A stretch of DNA of 27,850 nucleotides from Hyphomicrobiales bacterium. GTDB taxonomy: Bacteria; Pseudomonadota; Alphaproteobacteria; Rhizobiales; JALURZ01. The notes beneath the pieces are model-generated. The model saw nothing but the letters and a program-made list of their open reading frames with translations, did no database searches and was not told the DNA's origin. How positions within the stretch are numbered: position 1 is the stretch's first letter; each line of letters opens with the position of its first letter. The stretch is taken from NCBI GenBank assembly GCA_027058735.1, contig JALURZ010000149.1, positions 1 through 27,850 on the forward strand. The letters run 5' to 3'. Positions 1 through 7,250 of this stretch are shown here, piece after piece. Position numbers and translations under genes: made by a program.

Positions 1-25
1 CTTCAGAACTCTTTGGAGGAGCCGA

Positions 26-244
26 ATGAACATTCACAAGAATGCCCGTTTAACACCGCTTGGTCGCGAGCGGATGGTGAAGGCGATGCTAAGCGGGCAG
101 ATACCGGAGCGTCGCCCCGGCAGCTTCGATAGCGATCTCCCGAATGAGAAGCAGGACACCAGGGAATCAGAGATAGGCCAAAAAGGGAATCCTCAAACCG
201 ATTCAACGTTCTTTAAATCTGCTCTAGTGGCTGGTTCCTTCTGA
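26..244 (+). pseudogene. IS481-type transposase remnant (N-terminal fragment)
   Basis: The reading frame opens after a strong ribosome binding site (GGAGGA, 9 bases before the ATG). Its first 25 or so residues, beginning MNIHKNARLTPLGRERMV, match the usual N-terminus of IS481-family transposases as I remember it. After about base 100 the similarity stops: the expected helix-turn-helix continuation and the DDE integrase core are absent, and the frame ends at 244 after unrelated residues. This is therefore a truncated scar rather than a working transposase. It lies next to the 3' end of nirN, which ends at 224 on the other strand, so the break marks one border of the denitrification cluster. 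The tail of the frame is probably not a protein. Confidence 0.6.
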
Positions 245-1798
245 AAGGCTGATCTTGTTGTAGACATTGTATTTGCCCGCCGGCCGGACCATTTTTATGC
301 GTTTGACTTCTTTCAGGGTCCTGGCGTCGTAAATGACGATCGCGCCATCCATCTCCCAGATACTCAAGATGGCGCGCGCGCCGCTGCGGTCGAACTCCAC
401 ATGGGCGGCGGTCTTGCCGGGAGCGGGCCTCAGGGTCTTGACGATTTCAAGGGTCCGCTTGTCGAAAATATGCACAAGATCGCGGTTCGGCCCGAAGAAC
501 ACCCCGGCCCAGGCATAGGGCGTGTTCTCGTGGCTGCGTATGAAAAAACCCGGACCCTTGGTCTTGATCGTCTTGATGACTTTCCAGCTTGTCATGTCGA
601 TGACGCTGATCCTGCCTTCGCGCAGATGCTGGGTCGCCATCACCCGTTTGCCCTTGTAATCGAAGGTGATGCCCGATCCCAGATGCGGCAGGCCGGGCAG
701 GGCGACGCCTGCGATCGTCTGCCCGGTGTTCAGATTGATGACCTGCGCGCCCTTACCGTCGCGCGACGAGCCCACGAGGGTGCGGTATGACTGATCGAAG
801 AAAAAGTCGTCCAGCGGGGCCTTGACCTCGATCCGGCGCAGGGCGAACAGGCCGCGGGTGCGGCCCAGCGCCTCTGGCCTGTTGTTTTCGTTGTTGTGCA
901 CAAATCCCCCATCGACGGGGCGCGCATCGGGGTCGGTCGATATCTCCCAGATCTCCGGCACATCCTTCAGGGCGACGATGAAGCTGGCGCGGGGGCGGGC
1001 CTGATAGACGGCGCTGACGCGCGAGGGTTTCTTCCAGCGGTCCCGCACCTCGAAAATCTTTACGACCGAGAGGTCTTCGGCGCTCAGCATGACCAGCGTG
1101 TTGGGCAGATAGTTGGCGACGGCGATATATTTGCCGTCCGCCGAAATGGCGATGTTGCGGGTGTTGATGCCGGCGCGTGCGCTGGCCACCGTCGTGAGCG
1201 CGTAGAGATCATATTTGGTGACCCAGCCGTCGCGCGAGGCAAAAAACACATAGCGCCCGTCGGGGGTGAATTTGGGCCCGCCATGCAGCGCGAAACGGCT
1301 CTTGAAGCGCGCCAGCGGCTCGAGCCGGTCGCCGTCGAGAATGGTGACATGATGATCGCCGCTCTCGACCACCACAAACAGGTTGAGCGGGTCGGCGTCA
1401 TATTGCGGCTCGCTGACCGGCGGATCGGGTTTTGCCGCGACGCTGCGCGAGGCCTCGATCTGTGCCCGTCCCCATGCCGGTGGCGTGGCCGGCCTGGAGA
1501 AAATGAAATCGACAAGGCTGGCGATCTGGTCTTTTGACAACTCCTCGCCAAAGGCGGGCATCTGGGTCTGGACGCGGCCTTTCGCGATGACGCCATAGGC
1601 GCGTTTCTTGCGCAGCCGCGACAGATTTTGCGGCATCAGAGCGGGGCCCGTTCCCCCCAGCCGGCCGTCCCCGTGGCAACTGGCGCATTTTTGCAAATAG
1701 AGCGCCTGGCCGGTCTCCTGCGCACTGGCCGTTCCGGGTGCCAGCAGCAAGATCAGTACCGTCAGGACGGCGCTAGCTGTGCAGGCTGTCGGGCGCAT
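224..1798 (-). CDS. nirN: NirN, dihydro-heme d1 dehydrogenase (cytochrome c / d1-type propeller protein)
   Basis: A 524-residue periplasmic protein. It has a signal peptide (about residues 1-26, ending TASA), a cytochrome c domain with heme motif CASCH at 38-42, and a long beta-propeller domain homologous to the d1 domain of NirS. NirN performs the last step of heme d1 synthesis: it oxidises dihydro-d1 by introducing the acrylate double bond, then hands d1 to NirS. It is told apart from NirS by its short N-terminus (no Tyr-containing EKYEPSLD stretch), its divergent propeller (for example FALHGGPKF and GLPHLGSGITF around candidate d1-contacting histidines) and its place as last gene of the cluster. 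The start is supported by a GAGGA sequence 7 bases upstream and overlaps the end of nirJ by 26 bp. No clear terminator follows. Confidence 0.9.
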   Translation of the reverse strand: MRPTACTASAVLTVLILLLAPGTASAQETGQALYLQKCASCHGDGRLGGTGPALMPQNLSRLRKKRAYGVIAKGRVQTQMPAFGEELSKDQIASLVDFIFSRPATPPAWGRAQIEASRSVAAKPDPPVSEPQYDADPLNLFVVVESGDHHVTILDGDRLEPLARFKSRFALHGGPKFTPDGRYVFFASRDGWVTKYDLYALTTVASARAGINTRNIAISADGKYIAVANYLPNTLVMLSAEDLSVVKIFEVRDRWKKPSRVSAVYQARPRASFIVALKDVPEIWEISTDPDARPVDGGFVHNNENNRPEALGRTRGLFALRRIEVKAPLDDFFFDQSYRTLVGSSRDGKGAQVINLNTGQTIAGVALPGLPHLGSGITFDYKGKRVMATQHLREGRISVIDMTSWKVIKTIKTKGPGFFIRSHENTPYAWAGVFFGPNRDLVHIFDKRTLEIVKTLRPAPGKTAAHVEFDRSGARAILSIWEMDGAIVIYDARTLKEVKRIKMVRPAGKYNVYNKISLSEGTSH

Positions 1799-2984
1799 GA
1801 TTGGTTCCTCGAAACGGGGTCACCTGGAGGCGCGGAGGGGCATCATCGAGACCGATTTCCCGGTCGCTCAGATAGCACGCCGGGTCTTCCGCCCAGGGAT
1901 CGCCGGTCAGTTGCATGGCGCGCACCCGCGTATTGCCGCCGCAGATATCGAAATGCGCGCAACGCCCGCAGCGCCCGCCAATACGGCGCGGCGAGCGTTT
2001 CAGGCCGGCCATGAGCGGATCGGACAGATCCGTCCAGATATCAGAAAACCGGCGCTCCTTCACGTTGCCGAGATCGTGGTGCCACCACATGGTGTCGGGA
2101 TGAACGGTGCCGAGATTATCGATATTGGCGACATTGACGCCGGTCGCATTGCCTCCCCACTGGACCAGCCTGGTGCGGATATGCCCGGCCAGATGGGGAA
2201 ATTTCCGCTGCACCCACAACAGCAGATAGACCCCGTCCGCATCGTTGTTGCCGGTCACGAACTCCTTGTTTCCACCCGCCGCGGCGTCTTCATAGGCCGC
2301 GTCGAACAGGCTGTCCATCATCGCGCGGGTGAGGGACAGTCCGGCATCGTCCTGGCGGTTCTTGTTGCCGCGCCCGGCATAGGACAGATGCGACAGATAG
2401 AACCTGTCGATGCGTTCTGCGTCCATCAGCGCCAGCATGTCCGGCAACTGATGGATATTGTCCATGGTCGCGGTGAACCGCATGCCGAGCCTGATGCCGG
2501 CATCGCGCGCCAGCCGGATGCCCCCAAGGGCGTCGTCGAACGCGCCCTTGCGTCCCCGGAACCCGTCATTGACCGCGCCGATGCCATCAAGGCTGATGCC
2601 CAGATAATCGTAGCCGATCGCGGCGATCGAACCGATATTGTCGGCCGTGATCAGGGTGCCGTTGGTCGACAGGCCGACATAGAACCCCATTTTCTTGGCG
2701 CGCGCGGAAATCTCGAAAATGTCCGCGCGCAGCAGCGGTTCGCCACCCGACAGGATCAGCGCCGGCACCTGGAAGGCCTTGAGATCGTCCATCGCGGCAA
2801 AAATCTCGTGCGTCTTCAGTTCGCCCGGAAAATCCACATCCGCCGAAATCGAATAGCAATGTTTGCATTTCAGATTGCAGCGCCGGATGAGGTTCCAGAT
2901 CACCACCGGCCCCTTGGCCTTGCGGGCCGGCCTGACCGGCGCCGGATCGACGATCTCGTGCATGAACTGGCTTAATCGGAACAT
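1773..2984 (-). CDS. nirJ: NirJ, radical SAM enzyme of heme d1 synthesis
   Basis: A 403-residue cytoplasmic radical SAM protein. The N-terminal part carries the SAM [4Fe-4S] motif with Cys36, Cys40 and Cys43 (CNLKCKHCY), followed by the SGGEPLLR segment of the SAM-binding core. The C-terminal part has a second cysteine cluster (Cys339, Cys342, Cys348 and Cys370, in CGRCAHFDIC...ACY) of the SPASM/auxiliary-cluster kind found in NirJ. The enzyme acts on the propionate side chains of 12,18-didecarboxysiroheme on the way to the two ring carbonyls of d1. The start (MFRLSQFM) is typical of NirJ and overlaps nirH by 13 bp. Its end overlaps the start of nirN, so translation of the three genes is probably coupled. 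Confidence 0.93.
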   Translation of the reverse strand: MFRLSQFMHEIVDPAPVRPARKAKGPVVIWNLIRRCNLKCKHCYSISADVDFPGELKTHEIFAAMDDLKAFQVPALILSGGEPLLRADIFEISARAKKMGFYVGLSTNGTLITADNIGSIAAIGYDYLGISLDGIGAVNDGFRGRKGAFDDALGGIRLARDAGIRLGMRFTATMDNIHQLPDMLALMDAERIDRFYLSHLSYAGRGNKNRQDDAGLSLTRAMMDSLFDAAYEDAAAGGNKEFVTGNNDADGVYLLLWVQRKFPHLAGHIRTRLVQWGGNATGVNVANIDNLGTVHPDTMWWHHDLGNVKERRFSDIWTDLSDPLMAGLKRSPRRIGGRCGRCAHFDICGGNTRVRAMQLTGDPWAEDPACYLSDREIGLDDAPPRLQVTPFRGTNHAPDSLHS

Positions 2985-3472
2985 GACTGTTTGTCCTGGT
3001 TCTGGAGCCGGATGCCGGTTTTCTTCAAGATCCGTTTTGAATAGAGAACATCATGGCCGTGCTGGGCGGGGCCGAGGATCTTGGCGATGGCGTCAACCTT
3101 GTCCTCGACCTCCTCGTTTGTTCTGCCGTGGATCATGGCGAACAGGTTATAGGGCCACAGGCGCGCGCGGCGCGGGCGCCGGTAGCAATGGGTGACATAG
3201 TCGAGCGCGCCCACCAGTTCGCCCATTTCGTCCACCAGACCGTCCTCCACATCCCATACCGACATGCCGTTGACCGTGTAGCCGAGGCGGTAGTGATCGG
3301 GAACAGCGCCGATGCGCCGAATGACGCCGCGCTCGAGCATGGCTTTGATCTTTTGCTCAACGAGCGTGGCGGGCAGGCCGAGCTTCTCGGCGATGGCCTG
3401 ATAGGGCCGGGCAACGAGGGGCAGCCCGGATTGAGTCTCGGCGATGATTGCGCGTTCGGTCCGGTCGATCAT
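2972..3472 (-). CDS. nirH: NirH, siroheme decarboxylase subunit (Lrp/AsnC-like)
   Basis: A 166-residue protein of the AsnC-like siroheme decarboxylase family. It has an N-terminal winged-helix-like segment (RTERAIIAETQSGLPLV) and a C-terminal RAM-like ferredoxin fold. The L/H-type motif THCYRRPRR...WPYNLFAMIHGR marks it as NirL/NirH type rather than NirD/NirG type. Together with NirD, NirL and NirG it removes the acetate carboxyls at C12 and C18 of siroheme, giving 12,18-didecarboxysiroheme. The ATG overlaps the nirG stop by 4 bp. The choice of NirH over NirL rests on gene order and on the preceding D-type gene, so the exact letter is an inference. Confidence 0.88.
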   Translation of the reverse strand: MIDRTERAIIAETQSGLPLVARPYQAIAEKLGLPATLVEQKIKAMLERGVIRRIGAVPDHYRLGYTVNGMSVWDVEDGLVDEMGELVGALDYVTHCYRRPRRARLWPYNLFAMIHGRTNEEVEDKVDAIAKILGPAQHGHDVLYSKRILKKTGIRLQNQDKQSCSD

Positions 3473-3927
3473 GCCTGCAGCCTCAGACCGATGAAATATT
3501 CGCGTTCCTTTGGAAACTGGAACACGGGCAGCCCGGTTTCCGCTTCGATCCGCTCGATGAGCGCGTCAATCCCGCTGCGGGTCTCGGCGGCGGCGACGAA
3601 CCACATGTTGAGTTCATGGTCGCGTTCATAGTTGTGCGCCACTTCGCGATGCGCGTTGACCTGCTCGCTGACCGCATCGAACCGGTCCGCCGGCACGCTC
3701 ATCGCGGCCAGGGTGATCGCGCCGCCGAGACGGTCCATGTTGTACATCGGGCCGAACCGGCTCAACATGCCCGCGTCGAGCATGGCCGAGATCCGGGCGA
3801 TGACGTCGGCCTCATCGGTGTTGAGCCACGAGGCCACCTCCGCGAACGGCCTGTCGGTGACCGGAAAGCCGCCCTGCAGGGCGTTGATGATCGCGCGATC
3901 CGTCGCGTCTGGTGCATGATCGCTCAT
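3469..3927 (-). CDS. nirG: NirG, siroheme decarboxylase subunit (Lrp/AsnC-like)
   Basis: 152 residues starting MSDHAPDATD. A longer upstream reading frame exists (to 4143), but it runs backwards into nirL. The internal ATG at 3927 overlaps the nirL stop as ATGA, the coupling pattern seen throughout this cluster, so I use that start. The motif AHNYERDHELNMWFV places it in the NirD/NirG subtype. Residues about 10-60 form the DNA-binding-like helical domain kept by this family (ARPF/DRPFAEVASWL), with the RAM-like domain after it. The role is siroheme decarboxylation in complex with the sister subunits; the AsnC-like fold here is enzymatic rather than a sign of a transcription factor. Confidence 0.87.
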   Translation of the reverse strand: MSDHAPDATDRAIINALQGGFPVTDRPFAEVASWLNTDEADVIARISAMLDAGMLSRFGPMYNMDRLGGAITLAAMSVPADRFDAVSEQVNAHREVAHNYERDHELNMWFVAAAETRSGIDALIERIEAETGLPVFQFPKEREYFIGLRLQA

Positions 3928-4463
3928 CGTGCCGCCATCGGGATTGGCGCAGGGGCCGAAAACCGCGCACCGCGCTGCTTGAAACGGCGCGACGAAAACA
4001 GCGTGCGGCTCGGATATTGATCGAGCCCGGCGGCGCGTTTCACAGCCGCGATCTGGCATTCCACCAGCCTGCGTTCGCGGCCGTGAATCATGCAGTAGAG
4101 GTTGTAGGGCCAGTCGGGCGCGCGGCGTTCGCGGCAATAGCAAAGCGTGACGAAATCATGGGCAACGATCTTTTGCGCCACATCGTCGATATCTGCATCC
4201 GGCACGTCCCAGACCACCATGGCATTGGCGCGATACCCGAGGGCACGGTGCTGAAGAACCAGGCCGAGGCGGCGGATGACGCGGGCTGCGCACATCCGCC
4301 GGAGCCGCGCGAGAACTTCCCCTTCATCCATCCGCGCCGCTTCGCCGATTTGCGCAAACGGCCGTGCGCACAGCGGCAGCCCGTCCTCGATGGCCGCCAG
4401 CAGCGCCACGTCGCGCTGATCGCATTCAGTGCCGCGGAAGCCACTGTCGCGCCGGGCCCTCAC
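3924..4463 (-). CDS. nirL: NirL, siroheme decarboxylase subunit (Lrp/AsnC-like)
   Basis: 179 residues of the L/H subtype, with the motif FVTLCYCRERRAPDWPYNLYCMIHGR aligning to THCYRRPRR...WPYNLFAMIHGR of the NirH-like protein two genes on. The aligned position after Thr is Leu here and His in NirH. I do not know whether this is a regular NirL/NirH difference. The N-terminus has an Arg-rich extension before the helical domain (DQRDVALLAAIEDGLPLCARPF). The C-terminus continues about 12 residues past the usual end (FSAPAPIPMAAR). It overlaps nirD by 4 bp upstream and nirG by 4 bp downstream. The product works with NirD as one half of the siroheme decarboxylase set. Confidence 0.87.
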   Translation of the reverse strand: MRARRDSGFRGTECDQRDVALLAAIEDGLPLCARPFAQIGEAARMDEGEVLARLRRMCAARVIRRLGLVLQHRALGYRANAMVVWDVPDADIDDVAQKIVAHDFVTLCYCRERRAPDWPYNLYCMIHGRERRLVECQIAAVKRAAGLDQYPSRTLFSSRRFKQRGARFSAPAPIPMAAR

Positions 4464-4906
4464 AGCGCAAACCCCAGGTCGATGTGGTAGGCCTTTTGCA
4501 GCGGCAGCCTGAGCGTGGCGTGGCCGGTGCGCGCTTCGATCCGCGCCAGGGTGGCGTCAAGACCGTCCGCGTCGGGCGCGGTCACGACGAACCACAAGTT
4601 GAAGTTGTCTTCGCGCTCATAGTTGTGATTGACCCCCGGTTCGCTGCTGACGATGGCCGCGACTTCGTCCAGTTGATCGCGGGCAACCCGCATGGCCACC
4701 AGGGAACTGGCGCCCAGGGTGTTCGGTGCCACGATCGCGCCGACCCGGCTCAGGATGCCGCGCGCTTCGAGACCGGCGAGAATTTCCAGTACGCGCTCCT
4801 CGCTGATCCCAAGCGCATCGGCAATCCGCGCATAGGGGCGCGCAACGAGCGGAAAGCCCTTTTGCCAGCCGTTCACCAGGTCTTTTTCGAGCGTTGTCAG
4901 GTCCAT
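4460..4906 (-). CDS. nirD: NirD, siroheme decarboxylase subunit (Lrp/AsnC-like)
   Basis: 148 residues of the D/G subtype with the diagnostic stretch NHNYEREDNFNLWFV. It starts MDLTTLEKDLVNGWQKGFPLVARPYARIA, the helical domain typical of the family, and ends in the RAM-like domain. The start lies only 3 bases after the nirF stop and the gene overlaps nirL by 4 bp. In Paracoccus, NirD and NirL are fused in one chain as far as I recall. Here they are separate but overlapping genes in different frames, so the complex is assembled from single-domain subunits. Function: first decarboxylations in the siroheme branch leading to heme d1. Confidence 0.88.
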   Translation of the reverse strand: MDLTTLEKDLVNGWQKGFPLVARPYARIADALGISEERVLEILAGLEARGILSRVGAIVAPNTLGASSLVAMRVARDQLDEVAAIVSSEPGVNHNYEREDNFNLWFVVTAPDADGLDATLARIEARTGHATLRLPLQKAYHIDLGFAL

Positions 4907-4909
4907 GGG

Positions 4910-6094
4910 CTACAATCCGATCCGCGCGTATCGCCAGGTAAAGAAAATGCCGCTCGGCGATTGCGCCGGCAGGGTGGCGATCTTCTCGAAGGTGCGGGTG
5001 TCGTAGACGATCACCCGGTTTTCATCGCGCACGGAAATCCACACCTGTTCGCCGCGCGGCGTGAATTCCATATGCAGCACCGCCTTGCCCGGTTTCAGCT
5101 CCTTGATGATCTTGCCGCTGGGCACGTCGATCACCTGAACGGTGTCGTTGAGGGGATAGGCGAAATTGACCCAGACCTGGCGCTGGTCCGGGCGCGCCAT
5201 GACAAAGACGGGCTGGCCGTAAGCCGGGATGGCGGCGGTCTGCTTGAACGTCCTCGCGTCCACCACCAGAACCTCATGGCGCCCGACCGCGGGCAGAAAG
5301 AACTGGCCGTTCGCCCGGGTCCAGCCTTCAAGATGCGGCATCTTGTAGACCGGCAGCGGTTTTTCGCCGCGTCCATATCCGTCGAGAATGCGCCGGGATC
5401 TGAGGGGTTTTTTCCACAAATCGACCAGCGACATGCCGTCTTCGCCGAACAGACCGGCCAGATAATACTGGCCGGTGGCCGTGATCAGCGCGTCATAGGG
5501 CTGGCGGCCGATATCCTTGAGCCTGGTGATGGCCGGCTTGCCGCCCTCAAGGCAGGCGGTGCAATCGGCGACCCAGATTTCACCGGCATCATAAAGCGTG
5601 AATACAAACCGCCGGCCCGGCGCATCGACCAGGCCGACGATCTTGGACAGGGCGCCGTTATCACCATACTCGGCGGGAATCGTCGCCACCGGCGCAAGCG
5701 TGTCGGCGTCGAAAATCCGCACCCCGCCGGGCTTGTAATTGGAGACCGCGATCAGCCGCCCGTCATCGGAAATGGCGCCGCCGATCGAATTGCCCGCCTG
5801 CACGATGCGCTTGACCAGCTTGCGGGTGAGCATGTCGATCTTGCTCAAGCCCCCGTCGCGGCCAAACAGATAGGCGAACCGCTGGTCACGCGAATAGGTG
5901 AGCGAAGCGTGGCTGAGATCGCCCAGACCCTCGATCCGCGCCAGCGCGGTCTGGCCCGTGGTCTCGACAATCTGAATCGATCCGCTGGCGCGTTCGACGA
6001 TGATGCCGAGATCGCCGGTGCCGCGCAATTCCTGGGCCCGGGCGCCGGCCGCCAGGGCGAAAAACACCACCAGGATCGAAAAAACACGGGTCAT
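4910..6094 (-). CDS. nirF: NirF, heme d1 biosynthesis protein (periplasmic d1-propeller homologue)
   Basis: 394 residues. The chosen start (MTRVFSILVV) follows the nirC gene with an ATGA overlap and gives a clean signal peptide cut after about residue 20 (GARA-QELRG). The frame is open further upstream, but that part is nirC read in the wrong frame. The mature protein is an eight-bladed-propeller relative of the NirS d1 domain without a heme c motif. Recognisable stretches are the opening GTGDLGIIVERASGSIQIV, an HASLTYSRDQRFAYLFGRDGG blade, and a closing VIVYDTRTFEKIATL blade. NirF is required for d1 synthesis and binds d1-type tetrapyrroles; its exact reaction is still argued. A Cys pair (DCTAC) is present in mid-protein. 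The Ala-Arg-Ala-Gln cut gives a soluble form rather than a lipoprotein. Confidence 0.92.
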   Translation of the reverse strand: MTRVFSILVVFFALAAGARAQELRGTGDLGIIVERASGSIQIVETTGQTALARIEGLGDLSHASLTYSRDQRFAYLFGRDGGLSKIDMLTRKLVKRIVQAGNSIGGAISDDGRLIAVSNYKPGGVRIFDADTLAPVATIPAEYGDNGALSKIVGLVDAPGRRFVFTLYDAGEIWVADCTACLEGGKPAITRLKDIGRQPYDALITATGQYYLAGLFGEDGMSLVDLWKKPLRSRRILDGYGRGEKPLPVYKMPHLEGWTRANGQFFLPAVGRHEVLVVDARTFKQTAAIPAYGQPVFVMARPDQRQVWVNFAYPLNDTVQVIDVPSGKIIKELKPGKAVLHMEFTPRGEQVWISVRDENRVIVYDTRTFEKIATLPAQSPSGIFFTWRYARIGL

Positions 6095-6435
6095 TTTTCC
6101 AGTCCCTTCTTGAGTGATCTGGCGATCCATTCCGCATCGGCGCGCGAAATCAGCGCCTTCCAGGGCGGCATGGGGGTGCCGGGAATGCCGTCCAGAATGA
6201 TGCCCGTCAGATCGCGCGTGCTGTAGCGCGCCAGATCGCCGGGCAGCAGGGGCCGCCCCAGACCCCCCTTCAGGGTCATGCCGTGGCATGATCCGCAATC
6301 CTGGCGCACAAGGCTGTCCAGTTCCGCCTTGCGCCCGTCCGAAAGCGGCTGTGCGGCGGCCGGAAGCGCCACAATGGCGGCCAGCAGCGCCAGCTTACGC
6401 ACGCGAGGCCGCCGCCTGTTCGGTCTCCGGGGCAT
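6091..6435 (-). CDS. nirC: NirC, small c-type cytochrome
   Basis: A small periplasmic monoheme cytochrome c with signal sequence KLALLAAIVALPAAAQ and heme motif CGSCH, then a C-terminal methionine region (GIPGTPMPPWKALIS) supplying the likely axial Met. NirC is thought to deliver electrons in d1 maturation or to NirS. The start is uncertain. ATG at 6435 gives 114 residues and has a GGAG 9 bases before it. GTG at 6402 would give a shorter, standard signal peptide and overlap the nirE stop by 8 bp. Both start inside the 3' end of nirE, so the two genes are translationally linked. It overlaps nirF by 4 bp. Confidence 0.85.
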   Translation of the reverse strand: MPRRPNRRRPRVRKLALLAAIVALPAAAQPLSDGRKAELDSLVRQDCGSCHGMTLKGGLGRPLLPGDLARYSTRDLTGIILDGIPGTPMPPWKALISRADAEWIARSLKKGLEK

Positions 6436-7180
6436 CCTGGAAAACTCCATGCGTTGATATTGCTCCGGCCGCATCCCCGATCACGAACAGGACCGGCCCC
6501 TCGAACCGGGCCTTTGCCACGGCTTCTGCGAGATGGGCGATATCGCTCAGAATCTGGCGCTGGCGCGGCAGCGTTGCGTTGCACACCGCAAGGGCGGGCG
6601 TTGCGCCGGCAAGGCCGGCCCCCATCAGTCTGGCGGCGATGGCGCCGATTTTCGCCGCCCCCATATAGATGGCCAGCGTCGCGCGCGCGCGCACCAGTCG
6701 GGCCCAGTCGGTATCGGGGGTGCGGCTGTGCTGGGCATGGCCGGTGAGATAGACGAGGCAACTGGCGATGCCGCGCTGTGTGAGCGCCAGATTGAGGCTG
6801 GCCGCGCAGCCCTGCGCGGCGGTGATGCCGGGCACGGTCTCCACGGCTACGCCGTTTTCGGCAAGGGCGCGGACTTCCTCGCCGCCGCGCCCGAAAATCA
6901 TCGGGTCCCCGCCTTTCAGGCGGACCACGCGCCGGCCTGCGCGCGCGAGCTGGATCAAAATGCGGTTGATGTCTTTTTGCGGCACGGGGTGCGAGCCGGG
7001 ACGTTTGCCGACATCGATGCGGGCCACCCCGCCGGGTATCAGGGCGAGAATACCGGGCGAGACCAGCCGGTCATAGACGACCACGTCGGCGGTCATGATC
7101 AGGCGCATCGCCCGAACGGTGAGGAGCTCCGGATCACCGGGACCTGCGCCAACAAGATATACGGTCCCCTTGTTCGACAT
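6395..7180 (-). CDS. nirE: NirE, uroporphyrinogen III C-methyltransferase (SUMT)
   Basis: 261 residues, the usual length of a stand-alone CobA/NirE. The N-terminal glycine-rich loop VYLVGAGPGDPELLT, the segment VVRLKGGDPMIFGRGGEE and the PGITAA motif are all typical of SAM-dependent uroporphyrinogen III methyltransferases. It makes precorrin-2, the entry to siroheme and from there to heme d1. Its position directly after nirS and before nirC marks it as the denitrification-specific copy. There is no CysG-like dehydrogenase/ferrochelatase domain, so precorrin-2 must be oxidised and loaded with iron by an enzyme outside the window. It lies downstream of a strong hairpin (7207-7241) that separates it from nirS. 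Confidence 0.92.
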   Translation of the reverse strand: MSNKGTVYLVGAGPGDPELLTVRAMRLIMTADVVVYDRLVSPGILALIPGGVARIDVGKRPGSHPVPQKDINRILIQLARAGRRVVRLKGGDPMIFGRGGEEVRALAENGVAVETVPGITAAQGCAASLNLALTQRGIASCLVYLTGHAQHSRTPDTDWARLVRARATLAIYMGAAKIGAIAARLMGAGLAGATPALAVCNATLPRQRQILSDIAHLAEAVAKARFEGPVLFVIGDAAGAISTHGVFQDAPETEQAAASRA

Positions 7181-7206
7181 GATGACTGCTTATTGCCAAG
7201 CGTTGG

Positions 7207-7241
7207 AAAAAAAGGCCGGCAGCGGAAGGCCCGCTGCCGGC
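7207..7241 (-). terminator. Rho-independent terminator / attenuator after nirS
   Basis: Read on the minus strand, a perfect 11-bp stem GCCGGCAGCGG / CCGCTGCCGGC (7241-7231 and 7225-7215) with a 5-base loop is followed by a run of T (7213-7207). It begins 9 bases after the nirS stop codon. It should end most nirS transcripts while letting some pass into nirE and the d1 synthesis genes. I see no convincing separate FNR-type box between it and nirE. Confidence 0.88.
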
Positions 7242-7250
7242 GCATGTGGG

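Noticed and set aside
181..223. Possible second IS end next to nirN (sequence around GGGAATCCTCAAACCGATTC)
   Set aside because: Looks vaguely like a transposon terminus, but no partner repeat or target duplication is visible in the window.
1779..2975. 398-codon open frame on the plus strand opposite nirJ
   Set aside because: It has no recognisable domains and mirrors the codon positions of nirJ; long antisense frames are common in DNA of this GC content.
2972..4906. NirD/L/G/H as Lrp/AsnC transcription regulators
   Set aside because: They share the fold, but the HNYER and CY-R...WPYNL motifs and the nir context identify siroheme decarboxylase subunits.
4364..6226. 620-codon open frame on the plus strand opposite nirD, nirL and nirF
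   Set aside because: Low-complexity, no known motif, and it spans several well-supported minus-strand genes.
7181..7206. FNR-type box directly before nirE
   Set aside because: The best match (TTGGCAATAAGCAG) keeps only part of one half-site; not convincing.
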